Of a stretch of DNA of 64,000 nt, positions 1-6,366 are shown one piece after another. Each line of letters starts with the position of its first letter. Position 1 is the stretch's first letter. A program made the translations under genes and the position numbers. The stretch lies in contig JBGFSY010000003.1 of the NCBI GenBank assembly GCA_041277045.1, positions 1 to 64,000 on the forward strand, read 5' to 3'. The notes below the pieces were generated by a model, which saw only the letters and a program-made list of their open reading frames with translations, ran no database searches and was not told the origin of the DNA. The stretch comes from Reddybacter sp041277045. GTDB lineage: Bacteria; Pseudomonadota; Gammaproteobacteria; Pseudomonadales; Porticoccaceae.

Positions 1-72
1 GGCTAACTTAACGGCCTGAAGCTTGTAGGCCAGGGTGTAGCGGTCGTAGTTTCTTTTTTTGGTATGTCCCAT
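1..72 (-). CDS. IS3-family transposase OrfA, N-terminal 24 residues only
   Basis: Translation on the minus strand from the ATG at 72 gives MGHTKKRNYDRYTLAYKLQA and then VKLA at the window edge. The pattern of basic residues, Tyr, then YKLQAVKLA matches the start of the helix-turn-helix DNA-binding domain of IS3/IS911 OrfA proteins (typically F/YKLxAVxLA). In that family OrfA is fused to the OrfB integrase by programmed frameshifting. Only the N-terminus is visible, so activity and subgroup cannot be judged. Confidence 0.65.
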   Translation of the reverse strand, partial: MGHTKKRNYDRYTLAYKLQAVKLA

Positions 73-126
73 GCTGGACCTCTCTCGTTGACGAAATTAA
101 TCGTCCACGAAAGTGGTACAAGATCA
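1..126 (-). mobile_element. 5' end of an IS3-family insertion sequence (runs off the window)
   Basis: Read on the minus strand, the segment starts with TGATCTTGTACC at 126 and contains the inverted pair CCAC/GTGG around TTTC. It then reaches the start of an IS3-type OrfA at 72. A TG terminus followed by a short leader and OrfA is the usual 5' layout of IS3-family elements. The exact outer base is inferred: 126 is chosen because the neighbouring integron cassette structure stops at 127. The other end, OrfB and the target duplication lie outside the window, so the element cannot be confirmed as complete. Confidence 0.6.
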
Positions 127-1032
127 CTTGTTAGCTGGCTCTACTTCGCGGACAGCAACACTTTCAACATACCTAAATCCATAGCTAGTTGTTGCAAGTT
201 CTTTTGGGAGTTTGAACTTTTTGCTTTTCGGAAATTCAAACTCGCCGAATATAGAGGCAAACATCATCATTGACCCAATTAAACCGAAAATCCCTGAAAA
301 TGCATAACCAACAAATGCAGCTATAGATAGAAATGGAATGGAGTTAACCCATGCTAAGGAGGCTGATTCAATAGTAGGCAAAGAATCTGGGGCTATATAA
401 TGGGCCAAAATTGCCATACAGAGAGATAAGAAAATTAGTGCCAAACTTGCTCCAAAAAGCCCTAACTCAAAGCCCGCGCCCTTAGATTTTTCTTCTCTTT
501 CGATCTGACTATAGTCAAGACGCTTTATATTTAGCCGAGGAGGTAAGTCATCGGCAACGATCGAGAAATTGAGTTCTTTTGATTTAGGCTCACCTTTCAA
601 TAATAATTTGAATATAAAAAATTCATCTTTGTTCAGTAGAGGGAAATCAAAGTTAACTGAGCAATCATTCTTTGATACTGTCAGGGTGACTTCTCGACCT
701 TCTGGAAATATATGTAGAATAGCTGCATCCATAATTTCTACTGTGTCAGGAAGCTTTAAGCTCAAAGGCTTAATAACATCTCTAAGTGCACGCTCACCTG
801 TATTAGCTATCAAGAATTGCACTTGTTGTAAGTTATCGACCTTTGTTCCTTTATACTCAATATGAAGATCAGATTTTACTTCCTTATCTATTCGAGAAAG
901 AACATTTGACTGTAGCTGAATAAATGGCGTTAATTCCTTATCTACCGATCTGCGGTAATAATGGCGCGACGCGATAAAAGTGGCAGCGACACCAATTAGG
1001 ATGCTTGCCAGTGCGACCAAAGTATTTTCCAT
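124..1032 (-). CDS. Unknown membrane protein, probable integron cassette gene
   Basis: A 302-residue protein not recognised as any named family. One hydrophobic segment lies near residues 4-20. A soluble stretch of about 160 residues with beta-like character follows, then two or three membrane segments in roughly residues 195-270 and a charged tail. A strong ribosome site (AGGAG) lies 6 bases before the ATG. The gene is visibly more AT-rich than the housekeeping genes. It reads away from the integron integrase, starts 32 bases after a GTTAGCT core site, and ends in the complementary AGCTAAC, so it is laid out as the first cassette. Its stop codon TGA appears to be the first three bases of the adjacent IS, so the native C-terminus may be altered by a few residues. 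Function unknown. Confidence 0.75.
   Translation of the reverse strand: MENTLVALASILIGVAATFIASRHYYRRSVDKELTPFIQLQSNVLSRIDKEVKSDLHIEYKGTKVDNLQQVQFLIANTGERALRDVIKPLSLKLPDTVEIMDAAILHIFPEGREVTLTVSKNDCSVNFDFPLLNKDEFFIFKLLLKGEPKSKELNFSIVADDLPPRLNIKRLDYSQIEREEKSKGAGFELGLFGASLALIFLSLCMAILAHYIAPDSLPTIESASLAWVNSIPFLSIAAFVGYAFSGIFGLIGSMMMFASIFGEFEFPKSKKFKLPKELATTSYGFRYVESVAVREVEPANK
127..136 (-). other. Truncated attC: R'' inverse core site AGCTAAC plus AAG
   Basis: On the minus strand AGCTAAC (136-130) followed by AAG sits at the 3' end of the cassette gene. It is the exact inverse complement of GTTAGCT at 1070-1064, where the cassette begins. In integron cassettes the R'' box pairs with the cassette's own first bases, so this match is what an attC start should show. 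The rest of the attC (L'', L', R') is missing and replaced by the IS3-type end, so the site is presumably dead. R'' is AGCTAAC rather than strict RYYYAAC. Confidence 0.5.
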
Positions 1033-1063
1033 TATTTCTCCTGTGCGTGATATCTGATAGGAC

Positions 1064-1070
1064 AGCTAAC
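1064..1070 (-). other. Probable attI/cassette junction core site GTTAGCT
   Basis: On the minus strand GTTAGCT follows ATTCGCT and lies 32 bases before the cassette gene's ATG. Recombination would occur between G and TT. The first bases TTAGCTG recur in inverse complement at the far end of the cassette. The attI site would extend from here toward the integrase. The third purine of the GTTRRRY consensus is C here. Confidence 0.5.
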
Positions 1071-1076
1071 AGCGAA

Positions 1077-1099
1077 TTATAGAGCCACTGGCTCTATAA
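1077..1099. repeat. Perfect palindrome TTATAGAGCC-act-GGCTCTATAA
   Basis: Two 10-base arms are separated by 3 bases. The 13-base core GAGCCACTGGCTC recurs exactly at 1301-1313, close to the integrase promoter, and a half copy TAGAGCC is at 1201-1207. The palindrome lies only 7 bases from the attI junction, inside the region where integrase or regulatory proteins would bind. Confidence 0.8.
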
Positions 1100-1104
1100 C
1101 ACTT

Positions 1105-1306
1105 TGGCTCTTGTTCACTGGGTTCAGCACAACATGAATGAGATTATTGCTTGTAAAAACAATAGCTTGGGTGTTTGTTATTATTTGAGACGCCGACATA
1201 TAGAGCCATCCTTTGCTGAGCTTGTATTTTCCCTTGGCGCATTATCATATTCGAGTGTCCTTAAAAATCAATGACTTATTGATTATTTTCCGGTGAACAA
1301 GAGCCA
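1105..1306. repeat. 14-bp perfect inverted repeat flanking a 174-bp segment
   Basis: TGGCTCTTGTTCAC at 1105-1118 is the exact inverse complement of GTGAACAAGAGCCA at 1293-1306. Together with the duplicated GAGCCACTGGCTC palindromes it frames the spacer between attI and the integrase promoter. The enclosed 174 bases hold the predicted cassette promoter and no ORF of note. Confidence 0.75.
1244..1271 (-). promoter_or_regulatory. Candidate cassette promoter (Pc)
   Basis: On the minus strand TTGATT (1271-1266) and TATGAT (1249-1244) are separated by 16 bases, a good sigma70 match, pointing toward the cassette gene. Transcription would start near 1237 and run about 200 bases before the gene's ATG. 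This is a prediction from sequence alone. In other integrons Pc lies within intI or attI. Confidence 0.4.
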
Positions 1307-1325
1307 CTGGCTCGTGATCTTGGAC

Positions 1326-1369
1326 TTGACAAGTTTACAGCCTGAACAATACTGTCTATAACAACAGTA
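1326..1369 (+). promoter_or_regulatory. intI promoter overlapped by a LexA (SOS) box
   Basis: TTGACA at 1326-1331 is a perfect -35. The -10 position 18 bases further on is TACTGT, the left half of TACTGTCTATAACAACAGTA (1350-1369). That 20-mer is CTG-N10-CAG with TA/TA flanks, i.e. the Escherichia-type LexA consensus. LexA bound here would block RNA polymerase, so the integrase should be induced by DNA damage, as established for intI1 and the Vibrio cholerae integrase. The intI ATG lies 15 bases downstream, with GAGG as ribosome site. Confidence 0.85.
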
Positions 1370-1384
1370 TGATGAGGCAAGCTG

Positions 1385-2377
1385 ATGGACGACATCCGCC
1401 ACACACTACCGTCGAAACCCACACGTTTTATCGACTGCTTGCGTTTGCATATCCGGGAAAGTGGTTTAGCCTATCGAACCGAACAAACTTACATTCATTG
1501 GATTAAGCGATTTATTTATTTTCACGATAAGCGCCACCCTAAAGATATGGGCGTTGCTGAAATTGAAGCATTCTTAAGCAATATTGGCATCCAGCGCCAT
1601 TGCTCGATTAGCACACAACGTATTGCACTGAATGCTCTGGTTTACCTTTATAAGCGATATATGGGCTGTGATATAGGTAATTTAGATTATTCTTTAGCGA
1701 CTGCGCCCAAGCGCTTACCGGTGGTCTATAGTCGTGATGAGGTAGCAGCGATAATGGGCCTTTTACACGGTGCATATCGTTTACAGGTCGGACTTATGTA
1801 CGGTACGGGGCTGCGCAGTGCCGAGTTGCTGTCTTTACGCGTCAAGGATGTCGATTTTGGTAGCAATAATATTTTTGTTCGCGGCGGCAAGGGCAATAAG
1901 GATCGCACCACAATGCTACCTCAGCGTTTAACGCCGGCATTGAACCGGCAAATACAACACGTAAAAAGACTCCATGAACAGGACAAAGAAGCAGGTTATG
2001 GTGATGTCTATCTACCCGATGCCTTAAGCAGAAAATACCCAAGCGCGGCGAGAGAGCTAGCCTGGCAATACCTTTTCCCAGCCAGTAGGATCGGCAAAGA
2101 CCCCCGTTCAGGCGTCCTGCGAAGGCATCATTTACACCCATCTGCACTTGCCAAGAAAATTCGGGAGGCGGTAAGGGGCGCTGGCATTAACAAACCTGCC
2201 AGGTCACATAGTTTTCGTCACAGCTTTGCTACCCATTTGCTGGAATCTGGTTACGATTTACGCACGATCCAGGAGTTGCTGGGCCATTCTGATGTTTCTA
2301 CTACCGAAATTTATACCCATGTCGTTAATCGGGGTGGTAAAGGCGTGCTGAGTCCCGCTGATAGCCTGGTGCTTTAA
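1385..2377 (+). CDS. intI: Integron integrase IntI (tyrosine recombinase)
   Basis: A 330-residue site-specific recombinase that inserts and excises gene cassettes at attI and attC. An N-terminal SAM-like core-binding domain covers roughly residues 13-100, then the catalytic domain. The catalytic set is visible: Arg144 (GTGLRSAELL), Lys172, His275 and Arg278 (HSFRHSFATHLL), His301 (LLGHSDV) and the nucleophile Tyr310 (IYTHV). The IntI-specific insertion is present around residues 215-250 (WQYLFPAS, DPRSG, RRHHLHPSALAK), which separates integron integrases from other XerC/D-like enzymes. Length is normal and no break is seen, so the enzyme should be active. It diverges from the cassette side, as in classical integrons. 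The base composition is richer in A/T than the metabolic genes nearby, consistent with transfer. Confidence 0.95.
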   Translation: MDDIRHTLPSKPTRFIDCLRLHIRESGLAYRTEQTYIHWIKRFIYFHDKRHPKDMGVAEIEAFLSNIGIQRHCSISTQRIALNALVYLYKRYMGCDIGNLDYSLATAPKRLPVVYSRDEVAAIMGLLHGAYRLQVGLMYGTGLRSAELLSLRVKDVDFGSNNIFVRGGKGNKDRTTMLPQRLTPALNRQIQHVKRLHEQDKEAGYGDVYLPDALSRKYPSAARELAWQYLFPASRIGKDPRSGVLRRHHLHPSALAKKIREAVRGAGINKPARSHSFRHSFATHLLESGYDLRTIQELLGHSDVSTTEIYTHVVNRGGKGVLSPADSLVL

Positions 2378-2521
2378 TGGTTGGGTCGATCCTGCGTACA
2401 GTTATTGACAGAACGCCAAGGTAAAACCATTTTAGCCTGGAGGCGCAGTGCTAAGCGCCGCGCCATAGCCAATACCATCTTCGGAAACTTTCTTTGTGGT
2501 CTTGGGTTGAAGTCTTGTGAC

Positions 2522-3061
2522 CTACTCAAAGGAGCGAGTGATCATTGGCAGTGAGCCAAACAAAAGGCCTTTAATGACTTTGACAGCTTCACCGTAGCGA
2601 TTTGTTTCTTTGTGCTCTAATAGCATTGGCCGAATAGGGCGCTGATTACGTGGGCAGATCATTCCGCCCATCAATTCGTTATAGCCGGCCCAGTCACCCT
2701 CATCGGCGGCTTGGATGATTTTTTTAAGTAGCGTCTTATCGGTTTCATATTCAGCAAGGCGGCGCAGCTCTCGCCAAACAGTGATGCTCGCACCGCCTAT
2801 TTGCTGGAATTGGCGAAGGCCCTTGATTGAAGCCCATGCTTCAATGCGGATTGCCGATTGAATGGCGTCATAGCCATAGTGATCAAAATCGACTTGATGG
2901 CCGTCGATGTTCTTAGTGATATATTTTGCTATGTAGCCTGTTGCGCTGCTTTTCTCGGGCAGTTCGCCGAAGTACCAAAGGCTTGTGTTTTTACGGTGGA
3001 GTACTCGCTCAGCAGTGCGCAAACGGCTGTCTACGGCTTGTTTGAGACGGGCAAAGAGGTG
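2522..3061 (-). pseudogene. Remnant of a P2-type phage replication gene A protein
   Basis: About 170 residues remain of a family whose members usually have about 700-800. The open frame begins right after a stop at 3064-3062 with no good start; the first usable codon is TTG at 3022. The fragment keeps the diagnostic block TGYIAKYITKNIDG, with two tyrosines four residues apart (YxxxY, like the catalytic Tyr pair of P2 gpA), and RQFQQIGGASITVWRELRRL. These belong to rolling-circle initiator endonucleases. Both the N-terminal part and the C-terminal tail are missing, so this is a decayed prophage or plasmid relic next to the integron. Confidence 0.8.
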
Positions 3062-3214
3062 CTATCGATCACAACCCCGAGGTGCTAATAAAAAGCGGAG
3101 AAGGCGATGTGTCGATAATCGGCACTTTCGTGGCTCATTGGGCAGCAGCTAAATAGACCGGCGCTAGATCTCGGTGCACACAATAATGATGGCCTGGCTG
3201 TCTTCGGGCTTGCC

Positions 3215-3652
3215 TTATGTGCTCTCTGGCTCTGGGTGTCGCACGAAACCAATGACCAGAATAATACAGGCGATTAACATTGTAATGCCTACGCTCGATA
3301 GACCGACTGTGATTAATGTTTCTTGCCAGGGCAGGCCCGAATAACCCGCGCCCGCGATTGGCGTCATTTCACTGGTGCCAAAAAAAGCGGCGAGCACAAC
3401 CAGTAGCCAGTTAGCATAAGTACCGTATAACAGCAGCCAGAATGCTGTTCGTGCAAAGCCTGTAGAAAGCACTAAACGAGTCCAGACAGCGCCGACGGCG
3501 ATCAAGAAGGTGCCGTTCATAACACCTTCAAGGTGACCCGCCAGCCCCATTCGTGAATTTTCCAAAATAGGTATGATAAACCCCGTAATCAGACCGAAAA
3601 GAAAGAGGATGGCGCCAGCAGCTATTATTTTTCTTGATAAGTAGTTATTCAT
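3215..3652 (-). CDS. Hydroxylaminobenzene mutase (HAB)-like membrane protein
   Basis: A 145-residue integral membrane protein with four predicted spans (about residues 8-28, 42-62, 68-90, 110-135). The block GLAGHLEGVMNGTFLIAVGA followed by FWLLLYGTYANW is characteristic of the HabA/HabB hydroxylaminobenzene mutase family, which converts hydroxylaminobenzene to 2-aminophenol in nitroarene breakdown and is related to styrene-oxide isomerase. No nitroreductase or aminophenol genes are nearby, so the natural substrate is uncertain. The 228 bases upstream (3653-3880) contain no convincing gene and presumably hold its promoter. Confidence 0.7.
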   Translation of the reverse strand: MNNYLSRKIIAAGAILFLFGLITGFIIPILENSRMGLAGHLEGVMNGTFLIAVGAVWTRLVLSTGFARTAFWLLLYGTYANWLLVVLAAFFGTSEMTPIAGAGYSGLPWQETLITVGLSSVGITMLIACIILVIGFVRHPEPEST

Positions 3653-3880
3653 GATGATTTCGGTCTAGTGGTTTTTATTCTATTTATAGTTTTTACGGTA
3701 ATGCGTTCCTGTCTACAGGCGATTTTTTGGTGCGTTATTCCACATTGGTCAATATTTTGGAGTATCGCAAGTAATATTTTGAGTTTTCTTCGTCCTGCTG
3801 CTGGTGGTAGGGGGCAATGCTGTGCATTTGTTGGTGTTTTTTCTGCTGGGCTTAAGCTTCTATAAAATAACCCAGGCAAT

Positions 3881-3909
3881 AAAAAGCCCGGTTAAAAACC
3901 GGGCTTTTT
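3881..3909 (-). terminator. Bidirectional terminator downstream of gltA
   Basis: AAAAAGCCCGGTT-aaa-AACCGGGCTTTTT: 13-base arms, GC-rich core and T-runs on both strands. It lies 20 bases past the citrate synthase stop. Confidence 0.9.
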
Positions 3910-3928
3910 ATTAATTAACGCCAGGTGT

Positions 3929-5218
3929 TTAGCGTTGGTCGAGAGGCGTTACTGCGCGCTCGCCGGGGCCGGTATACAGCTGGCGTGGGCGGCCAATTTT
4001 ATAGCTGTTGCTGATCATTTCGTCCCAGTGGGCTATCCAGCCTACGGTGCGGCCGGTGGCGAAAATAACCGTAAACATTTCTGTGGGAATGCCGATGGCT
4101 TTCATAATAATGCCGGAGTAAAAATCGACATTGGGGTAGAGTTTTTTGCTGACAAAGTAATCGTCTTCCAGTGCGATTTGCTCGAGGCGTTTGGCGATTT
4201 TCAGCAGCGGGTCATTTTCCATGCCGAGTTCGGCCAGTACTTCGTCACAGGCTTCTTTCATCACTTTGGCGCGGGGGTCAAAGTTTTTGTAAACGCGGTG
4301 ACCAAAACCCATGAGGCGGAAGGGGTCGTTTTTGTCTTTGGCGCGCTTCACAAAGGCGTCGATGTTTTTCTCGTCGCCAATTTCGTTGAGCATTTCCAGT
4401 ACGGCCTGGTTGGCGCCGCCGTGTGAGGGTCCCCACAGTGCGGCAATGCCGGCTGCGATACAGGAGAAGGGATTGGCGCCGGATGAGCCAGCGAGACGCA
4501 CGGTAGAGGTGGATGCGTTTTGCTCGTGGTCGGCGTGCAGAATAAACAGCTTATCCATGGCCTTGGCCAACACCGGGCTAACATTGGGCTCTTCACAGGG
4601 TGTGCCGAACATCATGTGCAGAAAGTTCTCTGCGTAGCTCATGTCGTTCCTGGGGTACATGTAGGGCTGGCCGATGTAGTGCTTGTAGCACATGGCGGCG
4701 AGGGTGGGCATTTTCGCGATTAGCCGATGAGCCGTAACCATGCGGTGGTGGGGGTCGGCGATGTCCAGTGAGTCGTGATAAAAAGAGGACATAGCGGCAA
4801 CGACACCACACATGATGGACATGGGGTGGGAGTCGTAGCTAAAACCGGACAAAAACTGCTCGATAGAGCGGTTGACCATGGTGTGGCTACTGATCAGGTT
4901 TTCAAAATCGGTTTTTTGCGTGGCGTTGGGTAGCTCGCCGTTGAGCAGCAGGTAGCAGGTCTCAAGGTAAGTAGTGTTTTGCGCCAGGTCGTTAATGGGG
5001 TAGCCGCGGTGTAGCAGTATGCCCTCGTTACCGTCGATGAAGGTGATCTTGGATTCGCAGGAGGCGGTGGATGTAAAGCCAGGATCGAAGGTGAAAATGC
5101 CATTGCTGGTCAGCGAGGCAACGTCGATCACATCTGGGCCGAGAGTGCCAGATAGTATAGGTAGTTCAATGGCGTCGGCGCGGCCCTCAATGCTGAGAGA
5201 GGCTTTCTTGTCGGTCAT
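3929..5218 (-). CDS. gltA: Citrate synthase (type II, hexameric)
   Basis: A 429-residue enzyme condensing oxaloacetate with acetyl-CoA, the entry step of the TCA cycle. The active-site blocks are visible: LHADHEQNAST (about 227-237), SHGGANQAV with the catalytic His at 266, and GHRVYKNFDPRA with His307. A C-terminal GRPRQLYTGPGER-type arginine segment is present. Length and the N-terminal beta domain (MTDKKASLSIEG) fit the NADH-sensitive Gram-negative type. The ATG at 5218 is preferred over one 30 bases upstream because AGGGG lies 6 bases before it and because it matches family N-termini. It is divergent from sdhC across a 404-base regulatory region. Confidence 0.97.
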   Translation of the reverse strand: MTDKKASLSIEGRADAIELPILSGTLGPDVIDVASLTSNGIFTFDPGFTSTASCESKITFIDGNEGILLHRGYPINDLAQNTTYLETCYLLLNGELPNATQKTDFENLISSHTMVNRSIEQFLSGFSYDSHPMSIMCGVVAAMSSFYHDSLDIADPHHRMVTAHRLIAKMPTLAAMCYKHYIGQPYMYPRNDMSYAENFLHMMFGTPCEEPNVSPVLAKAMDKLFILHADHEQNASTSTVRLAGSSGANPFSCIAAGIAALWGPSHGGANQAVLEMLNEIGDEKNIDAFVKRAKDKNDPFRLMGFGHRVYKNFDPRAKVMKEACDEVLAELGMENDPLLKIAKRLEQIALEDDYFVSKKLYPNVDFYSGIIMKAIGIPTEMFTVIFATGRTVGWIAHWDEMISNSYKIGRPRQLYTGPGERAVTPLDQR

Positions 5219-5622
5219 AGGGTTCCCCTGGGAGATATTTCGAATCACGACAGCGACGCCGTGATCATTACAAAGCCCGCGACTCTAGCCTTCTAGTCGT
5301 GGGTTTGTCAATTTGGATTGGCTCTTTTCTGGTCTTTCCAGAGGGCTGGTCTTATTGTGGTGCATGAATAAATAAGGACGCACAACAAGGGTGCAGTTTT
5401 TGTGGTTGTTGCCGTATTTATGGGTGTATTAGTACTTTAAAATGAAGGCGTTGCAGGCTTCTGATTCGTTGTAATTGAATTACATTAATCCTATAATGCC
5501 CCGCGTTCAAAGTTGCTGCGGCCCCAGCTATCGGGGGTTATTCCACGGCAACTGTGTTAAATATTGTTTTTATTTGGTGCCTAAAAAATAACGCCCTTTA
5601 TGGGTTTGAGGTATAGCTAGTT
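5219..5622. other. Divergent gltA/sdhC control region, no gene
   Basis: This 404-base stretch holds no coding frame worth naming. It should contain promoters for citrate synthase (leftward) and for the sdh-suc operon (rightward). One clear sigma70 site is listed separately; the remaining stretch is A/T-rich with no obvious operator palindrome. Confidence 0.7.
5469..5497 (+). promoter_or_regulatory. Candidate promoter of the sdhCDAB-suc operon
   Basis: TTGTAA (5469-5474) and a perfect TATAAT (5492-5497) are separated by 17 bases. Initiation near 5504 would leave a leader of about 120 bases before sdhC. Confidence 0.55.
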
Positions 5623-6000
5623 GTGAACGATAAAAGACCTGTCAATTTAGATATTGGAACGATCCATCTTCCAATTACTGCTTATGTTTCTATTCTCCAT
5701 CGTGTCTCCGGGGTTGCGCTGTTTGTTATCAGCGGACTGTTTATATGGATGCTCGATCGTAGTCTCACCTCCGAAGAAACCTTTGCCGCGCTGCAAGGCA
5801 TTCTCACCCACCCTTTAGTAAAAGTGGTGTTGTGGGGCATGTTGGCGGCGCTGGCTTACCATCTGGTCGCGGGCATTCGCCATATGTTTATGGACTTCGG
5901 TGTCGGTGAATCTCTGGAAGGGGGCGTTCTGGGTGCGAAGCTCGTGCTTGTCATCGCCGCTGTATTGATTCTTTTCGCAGGAGCCTGGGTATGGCTGTAA
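5623..6000 (+). CDS. sdhC: Succinate dehydrogenase cytochrome b556 subunit
   Basis: A 125-residue membrane anchor of complex II, with SdhD binding heme b and ubiquinone. The family signature RPVNLDIGTIHLPITAYVSI followed by LHRVSGVALF is present; the Ser and Arg of HRVSG line the quinone site, and the His of the AYHLVAGIRHMFMD helix is a likely heme ligand. There are three membrane helices. The start is GTG. It overlaps sdhD by 10 bases, which suggests translational coupling. Confidence 0.95.
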   Translation: MNDKRPVNLDIGTIHLPITAYVSILHRVSGVALFVISGLFIWMLDRSLTSEETFAALQGILTHPLVKVVLWGMLAALAYHLVAGIRHMFMDFGVGESLEGGVLGAKLVLVIAAVLILFAGAWVWL

Positions 6001-6362
6001 CAAATGTAACAAGTTTTGGTCGCAGCGGGCTGTCCGACTGGGTCGTGCAGCGCGTTAGTGGTGTGGTGCTAACCGTTTATTTACTGGTTATTGCCGGCTA
6101 TTTACTGCTCACACCTGAAATCGACTACGCCAGTTGGAAAGAACTGAACAGTGGCTTATGTATGCGCCTGTTAACGGTGTTTGCCGTGTTGTCGCTTGCG
6201 GCCCATGCCTGGATTGGCATGTGGGGCGTGCTGACTGACTATGTCACGGTGCGTTTGATGGGACCGAAAGCTACCCTGTTGAGGGTGTTTTTGCAGTTGG
6301 GCGTGATCGCAGTCATTTTTGTCTACGTGGTCTGGACTGTCGCTATTCTCTGGGGGAACTAG
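5991..6362 (+). CDS. sdhD: Succinate dehydrogenase membrane anchor subunit
   Basis: A 123-residue, three-helix partner of SdhC in complex II. N-terminal SGLSDWVVQRVSGVVLTVY carries the conserved W-x-x-QR-x-SG motif. AHAWIGMWGVLTDYV holds the heme/quinone region and the conserved Asp-Tyr. The ATG lies inside the end of sdhC. sdhA starts 4 bases after its stop. Confidence 0.95.
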   Translation: MAVTNVTSFGRSGLSDWVVQRVSGVVLTVYLLVIAGYLLLTPEIDYASWKELNSGLCMRLLTVFAVLSLAAHAWIGMWGVLTDYVTVRLMGPKATLLRVFLQLGVIAVIFVYVVWTVAILWGN

Positions 6363-6366
6363 GTTA

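Noticed and set aside
1..136. GGCTAAC at 1-7 and GTTAGCT at 130-136 as the two ends of a full 136-bp attC
   Set aside because: The bases between them encode the start of an IS3-type OrfA and an IS-like terminus, so the left copy is part of the transposase codons (VKLA). Only the right copy is treated as attC.
3649..3879. Overlapping open frames on both strands (65 and 76 codons) between the HAB-like gene and gltA
   Set aside because: No ribosome sites, low-complexity or unlike any protein, and they run into the terminator.
5249..5622. Riboswitch or small RNA in the gltA-sdhC gap
   Set aside because: Only a sigma70 promoter could be supported; no stable or family-like RNA fold was evident by eye.
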